DNA of 63,766 nt, from assembly GCA_020536535.1 (NCBI GenBank), contig JAHLWZ010000875.1, positions 1 through 63,766 of the forward strand. The letters are read 5' to 3'. Numbering within the stretch: the first letter of the stretch is position 1; every line of letters starts with the position of its first letter. Shown one piece after another: positions 22,747 through 34,479 of this stretch. The position numbers and the translations under genes are program-made. This DNA is from Pelomyxa schiedti. Lineage: Eukaryota > Evosea > Pelobiontida > Pelomyxidae. Below the pieces are notes generated by a model. It saw only the letters and a list, made by a program, of their open reading frames with translations, was not told the origin of the DNA and made no database searches.

Positions 22747-22964
22747 GATACAAAAGGCCCACCCAACCTTTCAAATTGTGCACAGTAGAAGTAAATAAAA
22801 TAAAAATAAACCAAGGCCGGAGTTCTGCCAAAAAATCAACGCAAGCACCTTCGACCTTTTTTCAACTATGTTGATCTTACCTGCACAAATATAGACGGGC
22901 AGTTGCCGAACACTGAAAGAAAAAAAAAAAAAAAAGCAGCACGGCTGTTTCCTTCATTGAACCC

Positions 22965-25184
22965 ATGCGTAGCGCAGCTCTTCTTGTTGTGGGCGTTGTG
23001 CTTGTGGTCACACATGTGCTTGCGCTGGGTCCAGTGTCATGGCCTGATGCCTACACGTTGGATTTGACAGTAAGGTGCAGTAAGGGATTCTCTGTAAAAC
23101 TTGCAAACTGTGCTAAAACGTACGCCCTCTCACCCTTCTTTTAGGAGTTGGAAAATTCATCCGGATTATGATGAACCTGTGAGGGTGTACTCAAACGTGG
23201 ATATTCCAGCACAGCGGAGCAATGTAGGCCTTTATTTACATTTAAAACAAGTTCTAATTTTTTTGTTCTTAGTACACTCTTCGCAGAGTGGACAACCTTA
23301 TCCAAGTTGATCAGGTATTCTTGAAGGGTATCTGCTTGGCCTAATTTGCAAAAGCAACAAATTCAGACCCTTATGAGATACGACGGAGGAGAGGTGTGCT
23401 ATTCCTGGGGTGTGGCTGTTGACCCTGCAACTGTTACTGATTTTGGTTTCATGGTTTTCTCTGGAGCCTGTTTGTCTTCTGCAAACCCGTTTTCTTTTAC
23501 TTCCCCAATCTAGATGAAATATCTTGGAATACTCTCACTGACTATGCAACTGTAAACGGTAGACTGGCCAGTTCAAATTTAGTCCTATTTATACTTTATA
23601 GGACACCCATGTGTTGTATACACAGGACATGGTCTTAGTGGACCAAGCTTGGTGTATCCCACTGTAACAATAAGTGTGCCATACACTTTATCTTTCATTG
23701 GAGTTGATTTCTTTAGAATACTCTGTCTTAGCCTCAGATATTAGAGTTCCTGTGCAGTGGAATTGGACAATAGATGACGCTGCTGGTACCAATAAAAAAA
23801 AAAGAAAGATGAATAACAAAAAAAAACCCTAGATTACCCTTATGCAGAATACATCAACTACGAAATGACAGTGGGAACCCCTAACTCATACCTACTTGAT
23901 GGATTTGATAACTGCCATTTCTATGGTCCGAGTTTTTCTGCCACGATGTTGTCCCTTTGTACTTGACACATAATTTTAATTCAATTCAGGGACAAGAACG
24001 TACTCGATCTTCCCGTGATCAACCAGCAGATAGTTGATGAAATTAATGGGAACCCTTCTTCAAGTTGGAAGGCTAAGCTTTACCCAAGGTCAGTCTTGGT
24101 ACTGGAAAAAGGATATTTTAATTTAAGCTCTCGAGATTCTCCTCTATGACCCTGCGGGAGGCAATGGCACTCCACAAGCAATTCGGAAGCTCTCTTGGAT
24201 TACGGAGCAAGAGAGTACAAGTTCGTGATGACCTGCCCTCTGCCTACGACCACACAGAGGCATACCCTGACTGCCCACATATGATACGAAATCAAGGGGC
24301 CTGTGGCTCTTGCTTCATGCATGGTAACAATAAACACCTACAAGATCTTCCTTAGACTGAGCAGGTGTTACGGAAGCACTGGAAGATAGACTCTGTCAGG
24401 CTTCAAACCAAATATGGACAGGAAAAATGTCAATCCAGTACTCACTTGGCTGTGACTACCTTGATTGGGGCTGCAGTGGTGGCAGCGTTTCCACACCTTG
24501 GGAAGCCATTTCCAGCAATGGAGCTGTGCAGTATGATTGTATAGAATACACGTGTGCTACACTTCCCTTTTTGAGACTGTGCTAGAGTTGAACAAAGGAT
24601 CTGATACATTTTTCCAGGTCTGATAACGGAGTATCACCCACATCATGTCCAACAGAGTGTGATGATGGATCAGACCTAAAGTTCGTTGACTTTAGTCTTG
24701 GAGACATAGTTCATCCTGAAACAGAGGGAGAAATTATGGTCAGTCGTAAAACTCCTTCCATTAGTCCCACCTGTTCTCAGACAGAGATATATGAAAATGG
24801 GCCTGTCTCTGCAATGTACGTGGTAATGCAAGACTTTATGACCTATTCTTCTGGAATATACACATACTCAACTGGGAATCTAACAGGCTCACACATTGTA
24901 AAAATTGTAGGATGGGGGGAGGAGGGTGGTGTACTATACTGGAGAGTTGCTAACAGCTGGGGTATTCCCCATTCTTCCTACTTTTATTATGACTGACAAC
25001 ACTATTATTCCAGGGGATAATTGGGGGGAAGACGGGTGTGCAATCCCTTAACTCTATGATTAAAAACTAAGTATTGTATTAAAACAGCTACTTCCGAATA
25101 AGGCGCGGTACCAATGAAGTAGATATTGAAAATTCCGTCTTCGCCGCTGAAGTACTCACTTGGCCAAGCGGTTCATCGATGTAA
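22965..25184 (+). CDS. Papain-family (C1A) cysteine protease with long N-terminal lumenal region
   Basis: The ATG at 22965 starts a signal peptide (MRSAALLVVGVVLVVTHVLA). About 300 residues of non-catalytic lumenal sequence follow (WKIHPDYDEPVRVYSNVDIP, WGVAVDP, PNLDEISWNTLTDYA, GHPCVVYTGHG). A propeptide-like stretch and the catalytic domain come next: PSAYDHTEAYPDCPHMIRNQ, GACGSCF with the nucleophile Cys, CDYLDWGCSGG, GSHIVKIVGWGEE with the catalytic His, and VANSWGDNWGEDGYF with Asn. The usual Trp after the nucleophile Cys is Phe. The catalytic part is closest to cathepsin B/C-like enzymes. The long N-terminal part recalls dipeptidyl-peptidase I or the Dictyostelium counting-factor-associated proteases, which is only suggestive. 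Around nine introns. The stop at 25182 lies 210 bases from the stop of the convergent SNARE gene. It probably acts in lysosome or phagosome. Confidence 0.85.
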
Positions 25185-25393
25185 CAAGACTTTCATTTTT
25201 TCTAAATCTCACAAGTTCCACAGGACACAATTGTCTCTTCTGGGTCTTGTTGCCTCCCTGATTCTTCTCTTCCTGTGAAAAAAAAAAAAGCAAACCAAAG
25301 AAAATTTTTCTCTTGATTTCGTTCGTTGGCCTTATGTACAAACAAAATGGCAGAATGTTGTGAGCCAAGGGCGCAAACGCTATTGTTTTTTTT

Positions 25394-25890
25394 CTAGCTG
25401 AGTGCTCCAGCCACAGAAGCAATAATGATGATAATGGCTGCAATGACACACAGGGCTATCACAATAACAATAATTTTCTTGCGCCGTGCTGCGTTTGCGT
25501 GCCCCTCAGCCTGTTTTTTTTTCCCAGTTAATGGATAGAAAACTGTGTGAGGATAAATGAAGCGAGTATTGAAATACAGTTTGTAGTTCTTCTTTTGCTT
25601 GATGCACGTCTTCTTTTGCGTGTTCTACGTTTTCTCCACCTTGGGCGATTTGTTCACCCTGCTCCCCAACTAATTCATTGACTTGCACAATTACGTCTCG
25701 TAGATCTGCCAGGTCTACCTTGTGTATTAGTAAAAAGCCTTCAACGGAAAAAGCCACACCAAAACACAAACAACAAAAAAGATCCAGTCCCACCTTGGCC
25801 CAACTGCACGAACTCCGCATTTCGTTCTCGTATAATTACGTTGTCTGCCAGCAGTGGCTCTTGCAGTGTCGTCTGCTGTTGTGCCATCAT
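25394..25890 (-). CDS. Short tail-anchored Qa-SNARE-like protein without Habc domain
   Basis: On the minus strand three exons join in phase. The first is MMAQQQTTLQEPLLADNVII, RERNAEFVQLGQ. The second is VDLADLRDVIVQVNELVGEQ, GEQIAQGGENVEHAKEDVHQ. The third is AEGHANAARRKKIIVIV followed by a ~22-residue hydrophobic anchor and Leu-Ser-stop at 25394. The heptad pattern, the central Gln in the GEQGEQI zero-layer region and the Arg/Lys-rich linker before a C-terminal anchor define a syntaxin (Qa) SNARE, a membrane-fusion protein. The whole protein is only about 110 residues: the three-helix autoinhibitory Habc domain of normal syntaxins is missing, and the first exon leads straight into the SNARE motif. 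It may be a naturally reduced SNARE, or further 5' exons may lie beyond 25890; the ATG pair there argues for the former. Confidence 0.75.
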
Positions 25891-26092
25891 CACATCAAAC
25901 CAGCAATTAACTACCAATTTGAAACGGCAATCGAATTGAGGTCGACACGAAAGCTCTCAGCACCGAGCCACATTCTTACCAATTCCGTGGAAATATCCCG
26001 GGGAGGGAGACATTACTTCCCTGCCTGCGATCTAGGGATCTTGTTTTCAGAAAACCCTTCAAAAAAAAAAGTACCCGCTCAAAGGATAGGAC

Positions 26093-27894
26093 ATGTCGGC
26101 TTCAGGTGTGCCGATTTTTAATGTTATACAAACGACAACTCCACGCGATTGGCTACACTTCACATGTTACTGTGAGCCTCGACCAACACTTTTTTTTTTT
26201 AGTGGAGACACCCGAGGCGCGTCGCGAGCGTTTGTTGGGAGTCCTCAAATCTCACCGGGAAGCTGTTCAACAGGTTTTCGCATCTAGACACCGTGTAACA
26301 GTCCAACGAAAAATTACTGGCAGGTTATGCAATTTGAGCAAAACCTGGACAGTGAAACAAAGTCCCTGGATGCTGTGGATGTTGACAGTGTTGAGCACTT
26401 GGCCCAGCACCCAAGTGAGGTTTATGCAGCTTACTCAGAGCTTCAAAAGTTTGCTAGGGGGTATGAGACTTAACTTATTTCGAAAGAAAGCCTTATTCGA
26501 GGAACTTTTAGGTTAAATTTGCAACTACCTGTACCGGAAATTGTTTTTATTGGGCCAGCTGGACACGGCAAGAGTGCTTTGATTGAGGCAATTCTGGGCC
26601 AAGTGTTTACTGGAGGTACCGAGAACATTTGAGCCTATACATAATTCATGCGAAATAGAGGGCGGAACGAAACGTCCAATGACAATACAAGTCGTCAATA
26701 ACCCACAGTGTGTGGTTCCTCGGTGTACACTAAAGAGAGATACCTTCCTTAAAGAATTTAATCATGACGAGGAGGTGCCTATCGAGAGATTGACTGAAGA
26801 GCTCCAGAAACGTAATCAAGTACTTTTCCTTGCTTTTCTTTCTGGGACTACCGATTTACCCTTTTTACTTTCCATAAATACTTATTTTTCTTTTTAGCCC
26901 TCTGAGGTTCCGTTTATACTGCAATGGGAACATTGTTCATGTATTAATTCACTTCTCTTCGATATGCCTGGCTTTATACCTGATCCCTCGGACCCCTCTT
27001 TCTCCAAAATCGAAGAACTTGCTCTGGAAGTAGTAGTCTTTGTACAATAGACAGCATTTTAATTGTATTCCTCTAGTTTATCAAACCATCCCATAGAATG
27101 ATTGTCGTTGTACGACCGTGTGTGGATATCCAGATTCCAGACGCATCAGATTTCGTTATGGATCTCGTCAGGAAATGCGATCCATCCCTCAATAGGACCG
27201 TACTTTTGTACACCAGACTGTTTGCACAACTGCAACAACCAGTAGCCTTATACAAGATTTTTCACTTTACCAATACCTTGTAAGGAATTCCATGCCACAA
27301 GCCGTGTGAATAAATTCTTGTCTGGTTCTGTAGTTGATGCTAGTCATCAGTTCTTTGCTACTCTTCTGTCACGTGGTCTAAGAGCCACACTCACGGAGTC
27401 CTACGATTTTACACTTAAGTTAGCAAAATGCAGCCACCGTGATCTGCTTATACTAGAGCAAAAGCAATTTGATAAGAGGTTTCTTTACTCACATTTTTTT
27501 CCTCCACAACTCAAAACACTTCAGATTTGAGAAGACAATTGGCATTCCCGCCTTCCTTACCTTCCTTCTTGAGCACACGACTAGGACCTACAAGAATGCA
27601 ATTCCCACTATCTTGAAGCGTCTGCGACAAGAGAACATAAACAATTCCAAAAAAATGGCCAAACTTATGGAGGAAGAGAAATGTCTCGCTGTAGAATCTC
27701 TGAGATCAAGTGCTGTTCATTATGTTGTTCAGTTTGTTAAAGTAACCTCGATTGATCTTTTCTTTCCTGACTGCTTTTCATCTTACTTCCTAGACGATAG
27801 AGAGTCTCCTTGAGGGTACAGCAGAAGGTTATCCCACAATACACGGTCAAACTTTGGAGCAAGAGAAGCAACAATGTGGAAGTGTGAATCACTT

Positions 27895-27931
<37 letters not shown>

Positions 27932-29094
27932 TTTTTGAATTAAAATATTACATTCAGTTATTGGCCAATGGGCAGACTCAACCGGTGCCCTTATTGAGGT
28001 ACAACCTAATCTCTGGAATGTTCCCTACTGGGATCATAAGGTGTATGGCGGTCAACAGTTTAATCGACTGCTTTCAGGTTGCGTTTCTCCCCTCTATCTT
28101 TCCCTTAACACATAGAAAAGAGTTCAAGGCAGTTTCTGAGCACTCGCAACTACCAGAAGTTTCTGATGACGAGATTGCCACAGCCACTGGAGTTCCAAAG
28201 CAGACCAACCTGCCAAATTTTGTTTGGGCTGTATGTAATACATGTTTATACCATTCTACTCCTTACCAATACAGGCATGCGATATTGCTAAACAAAAAAC
28301 GCAAGAAGTCTTCATGCCTCTTATTGAGGAACTTCTTCAAAGAGCTTCATTCGTTGTAAAACGACTCCCAGTAATTGCGGCAGCAATAATTTCCATGCAC
28401 GAAAAGAATTCTCCTGGTATACAAGGAAGAAGGTAACAAAAACACTAGTAGCATCTCCTCACTAAACCCTCAACAGTGTTGGGCAGTACCCATTCTTCAC
28501 AAACCATGTCCATGATCTTTTCAACACTTCAGTGGATCACTTTGTAAAAGTTTGTAAGGAGAAATGCATGGACGAATTCTTCTCAACCCACACAATTTAC
28601 TGGGACTTAACACAGTAATTCCGCTTATCATTGTTTTTCCGAAGTCATGATACCACACAGCAACTACAAAACCTTGACGGCCTCAACCGTTACAGAAGTT
28701 GTACCACTAACTCAGCAATTGTTTACGATGTGCAAAGAGAGAATAGCATCAAACGTCATCCTGAAGTGTCATAATTACTTGCTCACCCCCCTATTAACTG
28801 ACTTGTGGGCCGAAATTCATACAAAAGTATCTTCCGTTACCGCTTCTTTTCCGGCACTAAATTGACCCAGGTAAACGCTATACCGTCAGAAGCCCTTCAA
28901 AAGTTATTTGAAGTAGAGCCAGCAAGCAAATCCCTTCAGATCCAGAAGAAGAAGCTGAAAGCGATCATTGATAAGAGCGCATCCAATGGTAGGTCTTCTT
29001 GTCTTCCTACTCCCCTTGTATAACTCCGAAACCAGAGCAAAAATTTGTCGAGTTGTCTTCCCAGTTCACCCACAGCAACAGCGGAAGTAGTTGA
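26093..29094 (+). CDS. Dynamin-superfamily GTPase, ARC5/DRP5-like
   Basis: The exon after MSAS reads VETPEARRERLLGVLKSHRE. The G domain follows: PEIVFIGPAGHGKSALIEAI (P-loop), KRPMTIQVVNNP (switch I, conserved RP-I), SLLFDMPGFIPDPSD (DxPG) and HRMIVVVRPCVDIQIPDASD. The base-recognition motif that is TKLD in dynamins reads TRLF here. Then VNKFLSGSVVDASHQFFATL and GIPAFLTFLLEHTTRTYKNA, which is the 'L..hL...' end of the G domain. A long helical stalk runs to GSS and the TGA at 29092. The order and the spacing between the P-loop and the RP-T switch match ARC5/DRP5 proteins, used in chloroplast division in plants and in cytokinesis in Dictyostelium-type amoebae. No PH domain is seen. About twelve introns, one with a 33-base T run. 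The family call is good; the function (cleavage-furrow or organelle scission) is inferred from relatives. Confidence 0.75.
27896..27928 (+). repeat. 33-base poly-T tract inside a dynamin-gene intron
   Basis: A pure run of T lies upstream of the exon starting VIGQWADSTGA. It is an extreme example of the T-rich intron composition seen throughout the window and is probably length-variable. Confidence 0.9.
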
Positions 29095-29287
29095 CGTGCT
29101 TTTTGGTTTTGCCTTTGTTGGAACCTCAGGCTTCCTCCGCGGGGTTTCACTAATTGATACACTAAGGGTTGATCAAATCAACAGTTTTTTTCCCAAATAC
29201 TTTTTCCCAGAAACTTCTTTTACTAAACAAAAAATAAACCGAGCGAGGGGGGGCCACTAAACATACAGCACCAAAAACCCGGCTCGT

Positions 29288-32049
29288 GTGTCAGTAAAGA
29301 AAAGGGTTGGTTGTGGGAGAAGAGATAACCACAGATCTACAACGCCAAGTCAAACAACAGCATACACACCGGTAACCACGTCGTCGTCTCGAGCTAGACA
29401 AAATCCTCGGCGCAGGTCCGAAGCACGGGCCCGCACGCGCCGTACATCAGATGATGAAGATTTTGTAAATGACGAACCGGAGGAGGATTCTTCTTCCGAG
29501 TCGGATCGCGATGTGCTTCCTACGAAACGCTCGCGCAGGTACCATTAAACTACTGGTTTTATTAGTTTTCACTTCTTTCTGTACTGCGTTTAAACCCTTT
29601 TAATGGCTTGGCGTTTTACCAAAAAAAAAAAAAAAAAAAGACGCAAAGAACCTGCACAAGCTAAACTCGTCTCACAACCTACTGGTGTATTGCATCAAAT
29701 GGCTCAAAGTTTGGGGTTGGCTGTACCTCTTGGTGCGGCACCGTGCAACCTAAATACAGCAGCTTCCCTCAACGGTCCTCCTCCTCCTTCGCCTTCTCCT
29801 CCAACTCCTCAGGGTGGGCTAGCAAATGGATCGCCTTCCACAACAGCAGTTCCAGTAATTTTTTTTTCCTTTCTGCTTTATTTCTTAAAGTTCTTCTTTG
29901 CAGACCACCGAGTCGGCACCTCTGGGTGGCAGCTCTTCCAACACAACCACTTCATCAGCTACACTTCCAAATCCCTCTTTAGTTGAACAGGAGGAGCAAC
30001 TTCCATTCCAGCCGCCAATCAATACTGTCCAACAAGTAAATAACCTATTCTCTTACTTTTACTCACTCCTGAAAAGATACTCAACACTACTGTGGGAAAA
30101 TGTCGTATTTTTGTTGTGACACTTGAGCATATTAAACTGAGTCAAAAACGCATACTTGATCTCCCTCCCCTAGAATGTGCAGTGGTAACATTTTTCTCAT
30201 ACCCCCTTAAATTGGTAACAAATACCCAGAATTTAGAGGCCTTATCTCGGCAACACAAAGAGTTGTACGATGCTATGGCAGTTGAAACTAGCATGCTCTC
30301 ACGTCTTTTTGATGAAATTCTCCTCATTCCTGCTGAGATGCACCACGCTAAAAGACTTCAGATGGTTAACTTCATTATCTTTCCCTTCGTGTAAATTCTT
30401 TTTAGAATCTAAATAAATACATGAAGCAACTTGATTTGTACCAACTCGAGCTGATGCATTACATTAGGCCAGATACAGTTCCTTGGTAGTGTCTATTCTT
30501 AATACACTTTGATCTTACAAATGAAGCCCCGCAGCACTACTCATTACCGACCAGCCTTTTTCCCGATCCATTGTGAAAGGCCAGACTGTTGCACTTGAAG
30601 CTCAACTTCTCTTAGCTTCTTCAATTGGTCTCAAGTATGTTCTTGTTTTTTCACTGAAATTTTTACGTTTTAACAGGAACGTTGGTCCAGTCGATGTTGA
30701 TATAGTGCAACTTCATGGAAGTGCCAAAAAAGGTGTTAAGTCTTCTGGTCCTGCTATTGAAAACGCATCAGAATCCCTTGACTCTGAAGGAAAGGTACAC
30801 AATTAAAACCTAGTCTTGTTCTTATGTAGTAGGTGCGATTTCATCTCCGGTTTCCTGCAGGAACCAACAAAAAACCTGTTACTCTCAGACTCCATGCAAC
30901 AATGTCCTACCATCCACTTAAGTGCCACAATCCAGACCTTGCGGTATTTCTCCAACTTAAAGTATTTCCTGTCTAATTCTATCAACAGCAACCTGGCGTT
31001 AGAGTTATTGAAAGCAATGCCTCGAGGCCTTTCATCATTACCACGAATTCCATTCAATGGCAAGTTTAACAACGAGATTTACACTAACGACATGTAGGCG
31101 AGACTCTGAAGGAATTCTTTTGAAAATGGAGGCTTTTGGGGATGCAACCGAGATTTCGTGGGCAAAATTTGCCAACACACTGCAATCCTACTATTTGGTA
31201 AAGAAGCGCTCACTTATGTCTCGTCACATGTGTACAGGGAGCCACCAGACAAAACCCGGAGCAACCAAACAGACCCCTGACACTCAAAGACTTCGAGTTT
31301 CTCAATGCACTTAAATTCGATAGCAGCACGACAGTGACCCTTCAAGCCTTTGACAACTTTTGGGAGTGGTTCGGCGCTGCCTTGGAAAAGATAAGACACC
31401 AGAAAAACTTGTGTCCTCTCTGGCTTAAAGGGTAGAAGAACTTTACTCCAGAAATAGAATTAACACAAAGAAAAGATATATCTATGGGTTTATCAGCAAG
31501 GTTGACTCAGAGAAACTCCTCTCCTCTTTTGAGGAGGGAAGCTTCTTGATCAGACTCAGTGACAGATTCCCAGGGAAATATGCTTGCGCTTATGTCTATG
31601 ATGTAACGCATTCCTTTATTTCCAAGTGTTCTAATATCTTGTAGGGAACTGTGCATCATTCTCTTATAAAAGACACGGATGTAGCAGGCAATAAAAGAAC
31701 TCTTGTAGACTTTTTGCATGAAATAGATCATGTTCGTACCATCATCCAAGTGAGATGCGATTTCAATGGTCACTTACAACTCAATAAATGTGTTAAGGTA
31801 CCACATCACAATCATTCTTTGTAAACCCAAACCCAAACCCAAAACTAAGACCAAAAACAGAATGATATGCTGCAAGAGTTCCTGTCTGAAAAGCAAGAGT
31901 CCTGCACCCCAGGATATGAAGAATTCCCTCCCCCAGGCATGCGACCTATTCCTAGGGTAGTTCCTCCCGACTCTGCCACCGTAAGCTCTGAGCAGTTGCT
32001 TGCACATGCAGCACTCTTCATTGACCAACACACACAGCAGCACCCATGA
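29288..32049 (+). CDS. STAT-family transcription factor (coiled coil, DNA-binding, linker, SH2)
   Basis: N-terminal exons are basic and Ser-rich (RARQNPRRRSEARARTRR) followed by a Pro/Thr/Gln-rich linker. A helical region is next (LSRQHKELYDAMAVETSMLS; LFDEILLIPAEMHHAKRLQ, KQLDLYQLELMHYIRPD), then a beta-rich region with SIVKGQTVALEAQLLLASSI and VDVDIVQLHGSAKKG, as in STAT immunoglobulin-like DNA-binding domains. The linker reads LKMEAFGDATEISWAKFANT, LQAFDNFWEWFGAALEKI. An SH2 domain is last: ISKVDSEKLLSSFEEGSFLI, RLSDRFPGKYACAYV, with the phosphotyrosine-binding Arg in FLIRLS. After the SH2, CTPGYEEFPPPG offers a Tyr where STATs are phosphorylated. The stop is at 32047. These proteins dimerise on Tyr phosphorylation and enter the nucleus. 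I find no ATG in frame at the 5' end (29095-29288 has none), so the true first exon is unresolved; 29288 marks only where the frame opens. Confidence 0.8.
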
Positions 32050-32190
32050 GATTTATAGTTTTACACAGTTGCCTAGGGCCAGCCTCTATCACAAGCCAAA
32101 TTTTACAAACAACCGTGCTTTAAGCACAATTTTTGCGCCTTTTCCTTTTTTTTGAAGAAGATTTCCAAAAAGCCTCACCCATAGTGAATG

Positions 32191-34320
32191 TCAAGGTGAG
32201 CACTGTGGTTGTTCCTCCTCGTCGCAGTCAGCGTCAGCTAGCTTCATCAATCTCGTCACGCAGTATTGCCCGCAGCCGCTGCACAACGACTGCAGTGCAC
32301 CATTCATTGTGCCAAAGTGAAGCGATGAAGGAGGCACCACGCACTCGAAGTCCAGGGCAGAGGAGGTCGCCGTCGCGGACACGAGGAGCCCCAGGGTCGA
32401 GTGGCCCGACTGAATCACGAGGAAGTCGCCGGGGCGCGGGGTTTCTGGTGCCCCGGGTCCGTGGGGGGTGGTGGTGCCTGGACATGGCCACTTGGAGGCG
32501 GAGGCGTGGCGCGAGAACACGCGCATCAGGCTGGATATTATGAGCTCGGGGTCTGTCAACCCTACCGCAAGCCGGAACCAGTGCCCAAGATGGTTCGGTA
32601 TGTTGTCTTTTTGGTTGTTGTTGTGTTGTGTGTTGTGTGTTGTTTTAGGTTGGATTTTTGTTTTGGAGGCATACCGGGTTCTAGAAGTAACCTGCTCAAT
32701 TGTCAAGGCGAAAGCTTAGATTAAGAAATGAAACCTGGAAGGGGAATGGGTTGGCCACTCCAGGAGAGTATGAGCTTCCCCATATGACGTGGCATTGTGC
32801 AGCTTGCCGTTGTCAGTGTCTGTGACAATGTTGCGTGCTCTGTTGCAGCTTACGGGCATGTGAAATGAAAATACTCCTGGATAGAGAGTCCTATTTAACG
32901 CTCAGGATTTGAGTCACATTCTGAAGTCGTATTTTGTTATTTTCGGCGCAAACCTGCCAAAATAGCGCTGATAATTATTGTAAGTGGGATGTGAGAGAAG
33001 AGATGAATGCATGACTCTTGTGACACAGGGAAGACGACACAAAAACTGGGCAATCTTTGTGGCTGACAAGGAGGCTCTTTCTACTCTGAGTGGAAGAGTT
33101 TCAATACCCTTGGCTCAGTCAATCAATATATCAAATAGGTTACAATTTCAAACCTTTGAGATAAGCCACGCATTCATTGGGGATGCACAAGAGCCAAAGC
33201 AAAGTCTGTGCGCACGCAGTTTTGGCACATAACATTCCCTTTTTGATTTTGATACAACAGCAACACCAATAACAGAGTCAGCCTTTCCACTCAGGTACTT
33301 TGTTCCGGACTCCACCACTATATCGGCACCAAATCTAAAGAAATTAGCGCAGAGCATCTGGGAAAACAAAAGTGAGGAAGAGAGCACTGTAGTGGCTGAC
33401 AAATGACTGGAGATAGCCATGTGTTGTCAACAGTAATTACTGCACCTGGGAGCTTAGATTTTATCACCGAGAAAACTGCAAGAAAGTCTGGGACTTTCCC
33501 ATTTGGATTCGAGCATGTTTCTAGGAGAACAACAACACCCTTATCAGATTTTGTAGCGCCCCTCCCACTGATATCTGCCGCCACTTCCATAACGCATTGC
33601 GTAGTGTAATCGAGATTTGTGAAATCCACATACTTCGTATGTATACCTTTCAGCAAGTCACTTTAATAGGAAAAGCGAGCGAGAAGAAAAAGAGAAATCA
33701 TCCATAGAACATCACCCCTCTGGCACACCAGCTAGAACCTGCAGCTGGTCCATGAGCGTGTAGACATCGCAATATATCTCTTCGCTGCACATCACCCATC
33801 CGCCGCACTTACACACCGAGCACACCACCGCGCTCAGAGCAGCCATCCCCGAGGCGAAAGCAACACAGCAGGACATCCCGCCACTCACGAGACAGTCATC
33901 ATCCTCAGTCTCAGCATTTGCCGACGCTGAGTCGCTGCAGCCAACACTCTCAAGTGGGATAGTAGTGCCATTGACTCTTTGATTGGTGCTGTTATTGTCA
34001 TTGCATGTCGGCGACGGCTCGGCTGGTGCAGGCGTTACCGTAACGGCGTCGGTTGGCGGCAAAGCCGACGACGGTTCGAAACCGAAACGAGTTGCGCCGT
34101 GTAGAATAGCCACCTGACGTTCCAGGAGATCAATTGTGGGATTGGAATCGCGAGTGTAGACGTGCCGTTGAATCTGTGCGGCAGATTGGGTGGCCGGCGA
34201 CGACCCCGAGTGGTACTGGAAGGTGGAAGAGAGACTTATGGGCGGTGTCACGGCCCCGTGGTAGCCCAGGCCGTCGCGGGAGGAGACAACCATTGCCCTC
34301 TCAAATTGGCGGCTGTTCAT
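32191..34320 (-). CDS. Cys/Met-metabolism PLP-dependent enzyme (cystathionine gamma-synthase/lyase family)
   Basis: From ATG 34320: DGLGYHGAVTPPISLSSTFQ, then VYTRDSNPTIDLLERQVAIL. After a ~60-residue low-complexity insertion come SCCVAFASGMAALSAVVC and CSEEIYCDVYTLMDQL. Across introns follow GVVVLLETCSNPNGKVPD, AVITVDNTWLSPVICQPLQ, and ADIVVESGTKYLSGKADSVI, where the Lys in SGTKYLSG binds PLP. Next are SPMNAWLISKGIETLPLRVE, GEAHTLLEWPTHSPS and HWFRLAVGLTDPELIISSLM, the family's C-terminal signature. These enzymes handle cystathionine, homocysteine or methionine in the cytosol; which reaction cannot be told by eye. Odd points are the insertion between the 'YTRDSNPT' helix and the 'ASGMAA' loop, and a ~100-residue Cys-containing extension after the normal C-terminus, ending at 32191. 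About six introns. Confidence 0.85.
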
Positions 34321-34479
34321 GGGCGGGTTGATGGTGGTCTGTTGTTGATGTTTTTACGGGTCACTGTCTTCAGATGAAACGCTTTTTTGGGAACAAAAGC
34401 AAGAAGAAAAAAAAAAATTCGCTCGTTGAGGAGCCACGCGCGGAAAGCCGAAAACGAAAAAGAAAAAGAAAAACCTCAA

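Noticed and set aside
32084-32200. Extra STAT exon downstream of 32049
   Set aside because: The frame has stopped after HTQQHP and the following sequence is the converging end of the PLP enzyme gene.
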